NCBI GenBank assembly: GCA_036937835.1
Contig: CM072875.1
Location: forward strand, 14,025,001-14,089,000
DNA: 64,000 nt
Direction: 5' to 3'
Origin: Pampus argenteus
Lineage: Eukaryota; Chordata; Actinopteri; Scombriformes; Stromateidae
Shown: one piece after another, positions 12,272-26,104 of the stretch
Position numbering within the stretch: the stretch's first letter is position 1
Layout: each line of letters opens with the position of its first letter
Translations under genes and position numbers: made by a program
Notes under the pieces: model-generated
Told to the model about the DNA's origin: nothing
Databases searched by the model: none
The model's input: only the letters and a program-made list of their open reading frames with translations

Positions 12272-15200
12272 TGCAATTCTCTGTTGAATTGAATAAAGCC
12301 TCATGCAACTGGATAAAATGAACTGTATTTATGATAACAAAGAGAAAACTGGTCAGGTTTGATTCACACCCACTAGCTTGGTAAACTATATTTATCTGAC
12401 CACGTGACATCAGACTCCACATGCATCTACAGGACATGTTTTTTAGCAATGCTTCACCCTTCTGGCCATAATTTGCTAATACATACAGTTTCACACTTTT
12501 TGATCCAAGTCAGTACATTTAATCAATTTTCTCAAAGATTAACAACTGAAGACATTTGTTTTTTGTTTATTACTGTTATTATATATATATATATGTTTTA
12601 GTATATTTGAGTCCAAGTTTGTTTTATAACAGTTATCACTAAAAGAAACTGCTTACACTTGTGACACGCTGGAGTGGGAGACCTCAACCTGACCACAGCT
12701 GGATTTATTCCACAGGCCATATTCATTTTAAGAAGTTACCTTGTAGCTCTTTTTATTATAAGCATGAAAAATCCTGATTCACCCCAACAATGATGACTGA
12801 GGTCTCCCTGACAGTCCAGCAGTGTCTTGCTGTGTTTTGTTACACACTGATGACCCCTGCAGGCAGAATGAAACACTGCTGTTTTTGTTTTTTTTGTTTT
12901 TTTCTTTGTCATTGCAGCATTCATAGTTTTTTTTATCTGGCAACAGTCATGCAACATTCACAGTTTTGTGTTTTGCAAATATATAAAGTTGCTATGATGA
13001 CAAGTTAGAGTTGATGACAGAAGTGTAGTTTTTTTGTTGCAAGCCGAAATGGTTTCTAATTATCTTCTTTTGTCTGCTGCTGTATGTTCTATTGTTTATC
13101 AAGAAAAAAACAAACAAACAAACAAAAAAATCATTAAGGATTAGAATCATTATCTGCATCCTTTACATATCTGTCTTTTAGACACTGAAACTGCTTTTCA
13201 CTGCAGTTTGTGCAGAATGTGATGCATGGCCGTGGCCCAACAGAAACCATTGTACCATCTCCCTGCGCTGCATGTTATTATTCAAACCTGCTTATTACCC
13301 TCCCTAACAACGAGTTGAGGTGTGTCAGGATCCACCCCTATGCAACGCCATGAGTCAGCTGCACTGTCTGAGTTGTTCCACAGTATCTGTCTATCTCTGT
13401 GTCATAAATCACCTGGATTGCACATGAGGTGTGGAACAGACAACAACCCAGAGGTGTGTCTGAGCTTTTACCCTGCTACAAGTATTGTCATTTACAACTT
13501 TTCAGTGGTGAAAACTTCGACTTTTACTCAGTCAGATAACAGTTTATGTAGTAGTGTAATGTGTTAACAATTTCACTACTAACCATTAAATTCTGATTGT
13601 ATTCTAGTGAACTGTAAATGAAAAACAACACACCCTTTCAAAGGTGAACAATGTACAAACACATGAATATAGCTGCACTGTACTATGGCTTCAAATTCCA
13701 AGAAATGGCCTTGTTGTAAAGCATTGTGTGATTTATTATTTAGAAGTTAATTTAGATAGGTAGGGAAATCAAAAGTTTATAGCCGGTGTGGACTTATGAC
13801 TTTGCAATGACGAGTAATTCAACTCTAAAGTCTACAAACCTGCACTGTATTGCACCCTGTTTTTACCAAATGTATTTTTATCTGGTTAACATGAAGACGT
13901 CATTCTTATAATACGCTATTCAATTAAGAAATATAACCACCAAAGATGCTGTAAGAAATGACTCTCTGTTCTATGAATCTATGAATCAGTGGAAAAGTCT
14001 GAGGAGCCACCTGTATGTTAACAAGCTGCTGAGGGAAAGTCATGTCACAGTATTGGTAAGTGAGACAATGTCAGTTTAATAAACCAGCTGTCAGAATGAT
14101 GTCATTGTCAGTGTCTGGAAATGATATTATGTGTGTGTCAGCAGGTCTACAAGTGTCAGCAGGTCTCACAGTCACTAGATTTTTGATCTTCAACGGACAA
14201 CTTGAAATGAGAGTTAATGGGTGTAGCCCTGGTATTATTTTCAATTAATCATATTATACTCACAGTTACAGGGAACGTTGCTGCATATTGTGAATGCTAA
14301 TTGGACCCAAGCCATTTTAGGCTCTTAAAATCAGGCAAGCTTTTAGATTAATACTCATCTGTCATCATGCACTGGGGTAACCACCCTTAGACTTAAGTCA
14401 CATATATCCTTTATGTCTCACTTTTTCCTATATTCTATATCAGCATAATTCATTCAGATGTACGCAGGGTATAATGGCGACAACGTAAAATGTTGGTCCC
14501 TGGCTGTCTCCCTCTTGAGAGTTAATAATTGACAAACTGTGCAGGTCATTGTGAAGAGATAGGAAGCAAACCTTCCATTCATCCATTTTGGTGTGGGAAC
14601 AGTTGTGAGCCAGACAATTGGTAAAATCATGCATGTTCAGTCTTGAAGTGTGAGGAGTGTGAGTGTAAGTGTAAAAAAAAACAAACACTTAAAGCAAACT
14701 CACCTGAGCATTGCTGGAAAAAGGTAAGGTGTGTCTTTAGGGTGTGACGAGGGTGAGACTGGCCTTTGAAGACATTGTGGTAATGACAGATAAGATCATT
14801 TGAAAGTAAACTAATACTATATGGGATTCTCACATATATTATGATAATAATATAGTATAGAATAATAATTTATCAAAACATGCATTCAAAAAGTGTAAAT
14901 GAGATTAAAAAAAGTATAAGGAAAACTAATGTTTATATGGTATGAAATTTCAACTTTAGGGTGTTGGTTTATTCACTTTTGTATACAATGACTTTAGCTC
15001 TAAGGTATAACACCAGAGGGCACAATATGTCTATCAGCCAAGTGAATTATTGTTTATTAAGATCAAAGCATTTCAGGCAATGTGGTTAAAACACAAATTC
15101 TCTTGCATGAGACAATTGTTTACTCTTCAGTGGTGATTTAAAAAAACAAACAAAAAAACTTTTTTTTACCAGCACATTTTAAAAAAAAAACCCTGCCTCA

Positions 15201-15879
15201 TACTGACACTAGGTATGCATGACCCTCCCTGCTCTGTCTCCATGGCTTTCACAATCCCTTTCACTTTTGAAAAACTCAGACACGCCTAATTGAATGTGCG
15301 TAGAAAGAGAAATGTGGTAGCATAGTGATAGCTGAAGAAGAAAACGTGAATATGTATAACATAACACACAAACTTCAACCAATAAGGAGCATCTTTTATT
15401 TTTCTTCTAAAAACACTTAGTTTCACTTGGCTTTCAGCTTCAAGTGACCTCACGAAACACACTGAACTCTCAAATGAGCTGTCTCCTTTTGACCTCAAGA
15501 ATGTTGAACCCAGGATAACAAATTCTTTGCACAACCACTCTCACTACTCTCTACTCTCTCTCTCTCTCTTTCTTTAATAGTTGTCAACTGGATCACTTGC
15601 CAGCACTTGACAAGTCCACATAGATTCTGTAGCTATGTAGCTATGAATATAATCAGTTCATTCTAATTATATATTTTGCCAAACATGGGGTTCAACTTGC
15701 AGTATAACCAAATACAATACTGTTTTACCATATTACCTCACAGATGTCTTTTGCTTGTATATATTCTTAGATTTGTATATTTTCATTCTATATATATATA
15801 TATATATTTTCTTTTTATACATACTTTTGTTTTGTTTTTTTACTATACGCGTGTCCACAGTTTTTTTTAAAAATTTCGA

Positions 15880-15950
15880 TGCTCTGTATGTCCTGTACAC
15901 ATAGCAGCATTGACAATAAAGTTGACTTTGACTTCGACTTTGACTTGTCA
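15880..15950 (+). mobile_element. Possible 3' tail of a non-LTR retroelement
   Basis: The stretch ends GACAATAAAGTTGACTTTGAC and then repeats slightly varied TTGACTT units. AATAAAG followed by short tandem repeats is a common 3' end of fish LINE or SINE copies. No reverse-transcriptase sequence is visible upstream, so only the tail could be assigned. Confidence 0.4.
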
Positions 15951-16269
15951 GAGACGAATACATCTCTGACAGAATAAGCTGTCTAAAAATGCATATTCTA
16001 TATAACCTCATAGTGGCAGACCACTTTTATCATATGGTGTAGTTGTTGTAAAATTAGCCAATCAAACTAACTTTTTGTCACTTCCCCCAGCTCTGTGTCT
16101 ATTAGTACACACATCAGAACAAGTTCAACAAGAACTGTCATCGAAGTTATTATTGCAACATTACATTTCCATGGATTCTACAGAATGAAATCTTCCTGCA
16201 CTGAGGCCAGTGGGAGTTGGAGTATTTCGTAAACACAGCATAGGTGTGGTTTCTATCCAAAAGCGGTCA

Positions 16270-16402
16270 GCTTCCGTCTATTCACAGTAGACCATTATCT
16301 GTGCGACAGGAGACGGGAGACGCGCACGGTCTGTCCCTCTGGACAGTGGAGCAGAACGACTTTAAAACTATCTGACAACAGTTTCAAATAAATATCGCAA
16401 AA
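16270..16402 (+). promoter_or_regulatory. dsp: Probable dsp 5'UTR / proximal promoter
   Basis: The 130 bases before the dsp ATG are locally GC-richer (CGACAGGAGACGGGAGACGC) than the surrounding AT-rich DNA and contain no in-frame upstream coding extension. The start codon has A at -3. The transcription start site cannot be fixed from sequence. Confidence 0.4.
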
Positions 16403-19400
16403 ATGAGTATGTACGGCGGCTCAACGTCGAGACTGGCCGCTATGGGTCAGAGAAGTAATTCGCGACCCGATTTGGCGAGTCCGAGTTTTAGAAACGACGT
16501 GTTTGTGTCTGGAAGCTGCCTTCCGGGAGACTACCAGGCAGGTGACGGCGGCTACAACTACACCAGCTACTCCAGGAGCTCCATGCACGGCGGTGGGACA
16601 CAGAAGACGAAGGTTTCCGTCGGTGGAACAAGGTAAAAAAAAAACTCACCTGTTGCTCTTAAATGAACGTAAATGATTCATTAAGACGACGTAGCCCCAC
16701 ACAGAAATGCGACGTTGTAACAGACACGTACAGGTTTCCCTTCCAAAGAAAAATAGAGTAAAGTAAAAAAAACTAAAGCAAAATTCTGACCTTAAAAACA
16801 CAAATTAAACACGTTTTTAATTTGAGCTGTGTCGAAACAAAAAGCCCATACAAACCATTATTGGGAATGCTTTGGAAGATGGAAGTGAGTATTTCTACCT
16901 TTTAAAAGAGAAACAATGTTCTCAGTAGTACGTTGCAAACTCGCCATCTTGTAGAAATTTACATACAAGTGTCATTATACCATTTTCTATTTCGTTGGTA
17001 TCTGTGTCATATAGTGTTATCACATTTTTTTTTTCTGAATCAGATAATAGCACACACCCCTTGACTTCCACTCATAGTTACCAAAGGTTGAAGGTTACTT
17101 CAATAATACAGGATTTTATTCATGTTTTCTTATGGAAAGAAACTATAGTTAACAACAGTTGGTCAGTTTATTTATTGTATTGGTGACCCCCCATCTATGA
17201 CCCGTAGCCACACAATAAATGTGTTGAATTGTGTGTGTGTGTTTGTGGTGATTGTTTTAAAGGTATTCTACTTCAAAAATGTGTTTGTCCTTTTGTGTAA
17301 ACATATTTTGTATGCTATGATGTTCATAAAAAAAATACAACTTTTCCATGCAATAAAATAAACGCCACAAACATATATTACAATTTAGTAACATTTTAAC
17401 CACATTAACAGAATCAGTGTTTAAGACTGTGCTCATCAAAAGCTTTTAAAATGATCACTCTCAGCGGGTATTTAAAATACACTGTTAGCTTAGTACTTTG
17501 TGAAACATGTCTTTATATTTTCTCTTCACCGTAATACACCTAAAAGCTGTATTATTGTTTCTTTTTTTTCCGTGCAGTGTGCAGTCAATTCAGCAAAGGG
17601 CTATGTTCCTGACGAGTCAGTGTGATGACCTCATGCAGAGAATGCAGATGATCCTCCAGGGTGTAAGTGCGGCACACATATCGCACTGAACATTACTGAT
17701 CTCATGTTTGTTTTAGTCTCCGGTGTTAGGAAAATAAATAAAGTAATAATAAGTTGTCTGTTAATCTGTTAATTATCGTACGCAGTTAAGGTCTACATTA
17801 ACATCGTTAAAAAAAAAACCTGTTGTATTATGATATCAAGGAAAAGCAGATAATATCATCAGCCACATTTAAGTGAAGTATAAATTCATTATTTGTACCG
17901 TGTGACTGTGTAGGGGGGCCAGTCGGTGGACGTGGAGCATCTGATGATCATGACTGCAGAAAGCATTGAGCAGTTGAAGTCCTGTGGCAGAGAGCTGCAG
18001 CAAATGCGTGTCCCCAATGATATTTTCAGAAGGTAAAACAGTGTGTGTCTGTGTCTGTATCTACACTCATATGAGCTTGTGTACAATCATGCCATGTTTG
18101 CATTTGCATGTGTTGCATGGCTGTGTTCATGACATTTGGGTTATTCCAGCTGAACATGGATATATATTTTTATTATCTTTCTGCCCAGCTGAGTCCTTTT
18201 TGAAGTGAAGTGTTCAGCGTGTTTTTTTGGAAGATTCACATTAAGTATTACCTGTTTTTGTAAAACTCCACAGTGTGGATCATTTCCAGCACACACACAG
18301 CATTCTCCAACAGCAATTATGTGGCACTGAACCCAAAAGAAAGAAGGGAGGCAGTGCAAGCTCCTACGAGGGAGGCAGGATCTTTAATGATGCCATGGCC
18401 TGGATTGCTCAACAGAAGGTGAGACACAGTGATATTGAAATCAATATCACAACAAGAATCTTTATTGATACATGTCACAATAATGTCTAATACAATGACA
18501 TACGGTTATTAAATATAAAAACAACTCTTCAAACATGAAAACCTAAAACTTCAATGACTTTTTTTGTTAGTTTTTAGTTTGGACAATTTTATTTATAATG
18601 ATAATACATGCACATCTTTGTAAACTCTGAGTCTGTGCCCAGGAGTCTTTAACCTGTTCAGACAGTATGAATTGAGCTCCTAGGACTTTGTTTTATAATA
18701 TATAATCCTGTATTGTAGTTAGCAGTCATTCCTTAAGTAGAAGTAGGGGTAAACACATCACTGGAGACATTAAGCAGCATCAGAACTTAAGGAGGATCAG
18801 TCGACACCTTAAGCCATGTCATAAATCATAATCAAGAGCAGCCCTCAATGTAATAGAGGCTGGATGTCTGTTTGGACTGAACTCAGTAAACTCTAACCCT
18901 CCACATTGCACCATTTTCATAAGATAAGAGAGAAAAAGAAAAAATAATTGTGTTTATATGCATTCATTTATGGGCACAATACTTTGCAGTTTTTTTGGTT
19001 TTTTATGTGAAGGGAAGGGGGGGGTGTACTTACTCTATCACCTATTCTGACCTCCTGTAACTGAAACCATCTGAACACGCTGCCAAAACCTGATCCATGA
19101 GTGAAAGAGGCCGAAAGAGGTGCAAATGGTTTGAAACAAAAGAGGAGGAAAGAGCGCTGCCATTTGAGAAAGAAAGGCAGAGAGAGAAAAGAAGGCAGAA
19201 AGAGACAGAGCAGGGAGAAGAAGAGGGAGGCAGTGGTGCTGATAAAGTGGTTGTGGAAGCAGGAGAAAAGTAGAAGTAAAGGAGTGTGAAATCTGACACT
19301 TCTCACTGAGTCAGTTGTTATGGGACAGGGCAGATCAGCCGATCTCTAACATGCTGATGGGAAAACGCCCTTCTACTCTCTACCTCCTAAACCCTCTCCA

Positions 19401-22400
19401 CCCAACCAAAAACACACCCTGTCATTCTGTCACCACCTTGATCCTAGCACCAATGTTACTATTAAATATAGATACTTTACATATTTTACCTTTAATCTTA
19501 GTCTTCACTTTTTTTGTAAATTATAAAAGTTCTAAATTGCCAATATATAACTTTGTTAACTTTTTTGTTCCAGACTTGAGCTGAAAACAGCTGTGCTGTT
19601 ACTCAGCTAAGTAATCAGGAAGGGAGGAAGGGAGTGGTCAGAAAACAAAAGCTGTGGGAGAGATGAGAGAGAGAAAAAATGTTAAGAGCAGAGACAGGAT
19701 TTGGTTGGTTTACTTGCAGAGGTCTTATCAAGGCTGAGTGCTGCAAACAAGGGGGGGATAGTTGGAATAGTTTCCTAACAACAGGCTTAATGATTATATG
19801 CTGACACCTAGAGGACAAATGAGATATGACAGATTTAAAGACTCAATTGATAGCAGTGAATACTGTATCTGTTGAGATTTAGAACTCTGTTACCTTAAAT
19901 AACTATATTCTGTTTAACTTGTCATCTATCATCCCATGAAAAACTAACTGATCTTACTAACAAGTATTGATAGTGCAGCTAAAGCCTGCTCACAGTTATT
20001 AAAAACACATCAGTGAGACACACTGTTGCACCATGTGATGTTTTCCTTTAATACCATGAACACTGGCACTAGAGTTTATTTTGAGCCAATCACATTGATT
20101 TTGACACTGTAATTATTATTTAGCAGTAACTGTAGATCAAAAGGTAATAAACTGTAAATGTGCATTCTGTAGCGTATGATTGAGACAGCTTCATGGGGGG
20201 ACGACTCAGCCACCATAGAAAAGCAAATCATGAGCCACAACAAACACCACAGCTCTATCCAAAGGAGCCAGGAAGTAGAACGTGCCAGAGGTGATGTGGT
20301 AAGTGGCCTTTGTCTACCATTAGTAGAGTTGCCTTTAATGCTAATGCTGTAGATATCTATGTATCATGTGTATAGAATCCCAATATGCGGTCATCCTATT
20401 TAAAACCGAGAAAAAAAAGAAAATCTCTCTCTTTTTTTTTTTTTTTAGAGCATGAGGGGTGACAAGGACAGCATCTATATTTTAGAACAAGAATGGGACA
20501 GCCTGCAGGTAAAACCATATTCCTTTACCAAAATATTTAGATGTAATTAATGTAATAGCATTAAGCATTATCATCATAACAGCTTTTTTAAAAAATCATA
20601 TTCAATAATTTGCACCTTTCTCAGAAAGCGTCCCACAGCCGTATGGGTCAACTGCGTGAGCTTCAATCTATCCTCGAGGAGATCTCCCGTGCCATCATGT
20701 GGGTGAATGAGAAGGAGGAGGAGGAGCTTGTGTTTGACTGGGGAGACAAAAACATTGACCAGTATATCCCCAGGAAGCAAGAGAGCTACTCAGTAAGGAT
20801 CTCTGACTGAACTGACGTTTATGAGATGACGTGATAACAACTTGTAAATTAATATATTAAAAATCTTTGTTACATACTGTATGTTGGTGCAACCTGTGAG
20901 ATTTTTGGTCCCTTACTTTCTGTTTCTCTTACAGAGGCTGATGAGGGACCTGGAGGAGAAGGAGAAAGAGTTAAACAAGCTTAAAGTTAAAGCAGATAGT
21001 CTTTTGAACAACAATCATCCTGCCTCAGACAAGATTGAAGTAAGGTGTTTTTTTAAGTGTTTTTTTTTCTATTATAATCAGCATAATACACCTTTTGTGC
21101 TAATGGCTGCATGTGCACCCACAGGCCTATATGGACACCTTGCAGACCCAGTGGAGCTGGCTTCTCCAGATCACTAAATGTATCCATGTTCATTTGAAGG
21201 AGAACGCTGCCTACAATCAAGTAAGTTATCTGCACAACTGCTGCTCTTGTGAAAAAAAATAGAAACCCAGTATACAACAAATAATACATAATGATTAATA
21301 ATAAAAAATAATATGCAAACACTGATCAAAACCTTTTACTGTCATCTTCAGTTTTTCAAGGAGGCCAATGAGACCTATGCAAAGCTGCAGAAGGAGCATG
21401 AGATTGTCCGTAGCAAGTTCTCATGTGACAAAAACACTTCACTGGATACTCTTAGTGAACTCCTGAAAAACCTGGAGGTATCATTATACTCTTTAAAGTC
21501 TATAACATACATATTTCTCTGCAGCTGTGGAGCACAAAACACACTGAAACACTTTGTTCTGTTGAGTGACGTGTGTAAATAAATTACATGTCTGCTAAAC
21601 CAGGTAGGCCAGTTCCTAAGAGAGTAAATGGAATAATCCTGCATGTCTGCATGTTTTTATTTACACCATATAGACATGTTGTAGAGTTTTTTAATTTTAA
21701 ATCACCAAAAGGAAGAAGATATACAAATCAGACTCCTGATGGTTGCAATGTACAGTGGCTCAGTTGAGAACTTATATCTGATTTGTGAACGTTCACAGAA
21801 ACAGAAGCAGCAAATCATGGAGAATAAAAGGCAGGTCCAAAGTCTGGTCAACAAGTCTAAGAGTATTGTTAGGCTGAAACCTCGCAACCCTGAGGAAAAG
21901 TGCACCACCACCATCATAGTCCAGGCCTTATGTGACTTTAAACAAGACCAGGTGAGACATATGTTCTCTCTCTCTTTCACTCACTCACTCTCACTCACAC
22001 GCACACAACACACACACTGGCATAAATTATGAAGTTAAATATTACAAGTATAATTCAGTCTTTTCTCTGTTTGTATGTTTTATTTTGTATTCAGAAAGTG
22101 ATTCTGAAAGGGAATGAGGGCATACTGAAGGATAACTCGCAGCGCAGCAAGTGGCTTGTGACAGGACCTGGAGGTCTGGACATGTTGATTCCCTCCGTAT
22201 GTCTGCTGATCCCACCCCCAAACCCACTCAGCATTGGCCTTGCCACCAAGTAAGAAAGAGTTAGTGAAGCTCTGGATTGACCTTGTTTTGCGAAAGAGGC
22301 TAGGGCAGTTCAAATCCTGTCAGCTAAAATTGATTTACTAGGGTTTTTAAAATGTAATGTTGGTATTTGTATGCTAGATACATTGTTGGACCTCGTATCT

Positions 22401-25400
22401 CCTTGTTTTTGCCTTGGTAATATATATTTCATTGACATTATCCAAAAAGTGTTGTTATAAGCTTTAGAGATAAAAATAAAATACTCTTATCTCACACAGG
22501 CGGAAGAAGTAACATACTGTGCTGATCATGTACTTTTTGTATATTATGTCATATCTTACCCAATAATTGTACAAACATGCTTACATATTATCCAGCTCGT
22601 AGTTATGTCAGCTAGGTTTGCAGTTCCACTTGAACTAAGTGAATGATCGATGGCTTGTGCTGTTCCCTAGGAATGAGCAATACTATGATGCCATCATGTC
22701 CATCTGGAATCAGCTCTACATCAACATCAAGAGTCTCATCTCATGGCAGTATTGCATCAAAGACATCACTCACATCAACTCTCTCACTCTCAGCATGGTA
22801 AATAACACACAGAATGCATTAAAATCTATAATTTCCCAGTTTCTATCTATCTGTGTATATATTAAAGTTCTTGGTTTTAAAATGACTTACTTTTGTCATA
22901 CCAAGCTTTCCGTTATCTGAAACACTGTCCGCAAGAGTTTGCTCAACTCCTGTTTCATGTACTGAACCTGACTCCTTTTAATTTTCTTGCAGCTGTCTAA
23001 GATGCATCCTGAAGAGTACCGCAGTGTCATCAAAAGACTGGAGACTCACTACCAAGAGTTTCTGCGTACCAGTCAAGGTTCTGAGCTGTTTGGGGAGGAT
23101 GACAAGAAATCCATCCAGAACCACTTTGATAATGCCCAGAAGCATTATGACACACTGATTATCCAGCTGCCTACTTACAGTGAGTGTAAAATATAACTGT
23201 TGTATTGTTCGTTAGTAGGCCATTGAATTTGCAAAATACTTTTATTTATTTACACTATAAATTGTTATTCTCCAAATTTCCCTTTAAATAATAAAGAAGA
23301 AAAGGAGGTGAAACCAGAACCCCAAAAACCGGAAACAAAGAAACCCTGCATTCCCACGGTCCCCAGCTTCACCCTGTTTAGGAGTCTGCAAGAACTTCGA
23401 CGTAGGCTGGAGGTGGCTGAGTCTGGCCTCACCAGTCATCTCCACATTCCCCTAGGGGAAAACTGTGCACATGAGTGTTCACTGTACATCCAGAAGCTGC
23501 AGGTGTGTAACTTTTCATTTATTTTCTGTCTAATTGGAAGTGAAGTTCTTAGTTTGAGAAATATCACAGTGTAACACTACAAAATTGAGAATATATATGA
23601 TTTAAGGAAACGATTAAGGACACTTATTTAATACAATAATTTCCTGATTCCAACTTAGTGAGAAACAATTAATCGTGCAAACGTTTACTTAATATCACAT
23701 TATCTTGACATCCAGACTGTGCACCAAGATTTGGACTCGATTCGTGATGAGTACCTTCGGATAAGAGAAAGTTTGACAAAGCAGTTAGAAGGGATGCCTG
23801 CAGACAGTGAGCAGGCCAAGTTTCTCCACTCTGAACTGGAAATCATCAACCAAAAACTCGGAGGCCTGCAGAGTCTCTACTCAGCCTACCTTCAAAGGTA
23901 TGTTTTTTTTTTTTATCATATCACCTTTTTGTTTATTCCACAATGAGTAAATACTACACAACACATAATGGCACTCTGACAAACAGGCAGAAAAATGGTG
24001 TGAGCACAACTTTTCATCTCAATAAACATTGTGAAAGCAATTTGAAAGAACATGTGCATTTAATGTAACAACTGTGTGTGTGTCTCCAATAGACTGTCTG
24101 CTCTTAAGGCCTTTCTCCAGAGCCTTCTTCAGGTGGAGGATATCATTAAAGTTCATGAGGCTCGACTGACAGAGAAGGAGACCACCTCTCTGGACCTCCA
24201 AGAGGTGGATAACTATCGGAGCACACTAAAGGTTTGACACACTTTTTATATTTATTTTAAACTGCAATCTCTCCTGCTTGCTTTCTTTTTTCAAAACATA
24301 AAAACACTATAGAACAATAATAATCCTCTGTGGTACATAAGGCCACAATGAGTAGTACATCACCAAAACTTGAACATGGAAGTTCACACTTGGCAAAGCT
24401 GAGTCAGTTCTATTTAATGAGAATTTTGTTTCAGTTGAGACTATTTTTCTTCTTGCACAATTGAGAAACTTGTTAATGGATTAAAAAATAAGGAGGTTCT
24501 GTTTATTTACCTGACAAATCATAGTACTCTATCACATTTAGGCAAAAATCATTTGCAATTTTTTTTTGCCTTACACAGTAGTATGTAGGCACAACAGACA
24601 TTGATGAATATGTGTCAAATTTAGAAGAAAATTTTGAATTTCCATCCCATGGGCAGGTTGATGTTTACATAGGATATATAATTGAAGTTTAGCATTTGAA
24701 TCTAATTTTGCATGTCTTTTATTAAAGCAAATGAAGTGTGATCTGGAGCAGAAAAGAGACTTCCTGATGGCTATGGACTCTAACCTCACTAAAGCTATGC
24801 AATGCAACGGTCATATCTCTGAGTCTTTCCACAAGTGCGATGCAGAAATGTCCAAGTACTCAGAGCTTTTGGGTCAGATGTCTGACCGCTGGCACCGCAT
24901 CCAAACCCAGATTGATAGCAGGTAAGATAGTCTGTACATGTACACACATGCTTTTTCAATTTCAAGTGGATATTTCTCATTATCCTGCATTTGTCATTTC
25001 TGGTAACAAAACTAAAAACATCCCTTCATCACCTTCCTCTTCCTCCCACTCTTTCCTCCGCAGACTGTGGGACTTGGAGAAACAGGACAAACAATTGAAA
25101 CATTATCAGCAGAGCAGCACTTCCCTGGAACAGTGGATAGACAATGCCTGGAAGCGCCAGGACAACCTTCAGATGGTCAAGCTCAGTGACATCCAGACCC
25201 TAATTGACCACCTTAACCAGCAGAAGGCATGTTTTTCCTGTTTTAACATATCAAGATAATGTAATTGATAATAAGTTTGAAACTTACCTGAACTGCTTTT
25301 GAATTTAAAAATATCCACCATTTACACTTTATTCTATTATGTTTAAAATCCACACCTACACAATTGCTGTTGTAATTGTACACAATTGTTTTAATGTTTT

Positions 25401-26104
25401 TAGAAGAAGCACAGGCAAGACAGTTTGATCTGTAAATTTAATGCCCCCTTTGTACTGTGCAGGCGCTTCATAATGAAATTAAAGGAAAGAAGGAGAAAGT
25501 AGAGGACGTGCAGAAAAATGCAGATACCTGTGCTGCATCCATAAAGGTTGGTAATAAATGCATGTGTGCACTGTTTCAGTTAGAAATATATTACTATATA
25601 TAAGCTGGCACAAACAAGTTCCTTATGTGGGTTGTGTGTTTCCAGGACTATGAGCTGCAGCTGGCCTCATACAGCTCAGGCCTGGAAACTCTGCTTAACA
25701 TTCCCATCAAGAGAACAATGCTGCAGTCCCCTGCTACTGTGGTCAGACAAGAGGTATGACTGCCTCTCCATTAAGTTACACTAATACAAGTAAATAATAT
25801 AAATACACTAAATGATATTATATACTTAAGTAATTATTATCTGTTTATTAAATATAATTTAACCTATTGTCTTTCTTTTGTATTATAAGTTTATGTAATT
25901 TAAAGGTTAATCCATGTGCATGTGTAACTTAAAGAGCTCACTGGTATGTTATTAAAACATGAATATTTGACATCAGTATTCATCCACTAATTTTGACACC
26001 ATTAGGCGGCTGACCTGCAGTCCCGGTACATTGAGCTACTTACTCGTTCTAGTGACTACTACAAGTTTCTAGGGGAGTTGCTGAAGAACATGGAAGAGTT
26101 GAAG
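16403..26104 (+). CDS. dsp: dsp exons 1-22: N-terminal head (plakin domain with SH3)
   Basis: These exons encode residues 1-1019. The poorly conserved N-tip starts MSMYGGSTSR, with SRPDLASP echoing the human SGPDLR segment. Spectrin-type helices follow, including IMWVNEKEEEELVFDWGDKN (20694-20753) and YMDTLQTQWSWLLQITKC (21128-21181). The SH3 insert lies at about residues 453-515 in exons 11-12 (VQALCDFKQDQ, then KWLVTGPGGLDMLIPSV). More spectrin repeats follow, with QLYINIKSLISWQYC, SQGSELFGEDDKK and DYELQLASYSSGLETLLN. The head binds plakophilin and plakoglobin in known desmoplakins. The region between exons 14 and 16 is shorter and more divergent than the human one. Confidence 0.93.

Larger units (their letters stand above)
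10389..16402. other. Divergent intergenic region between slc22a23 and dsp
   Basis: About 6 kb lies between the two start codons, which point away from each other, so it should hold both promoters and both 5'UTRs. Visible content is a (GT)n tract at 12247-12271, A-rich tracts near 13105-13130, a CT tract near 15550, and a (TA)n tract plus a retroelement-like tail at 15790-15950. No coding exon is recognisable. Confidence 0.6.
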
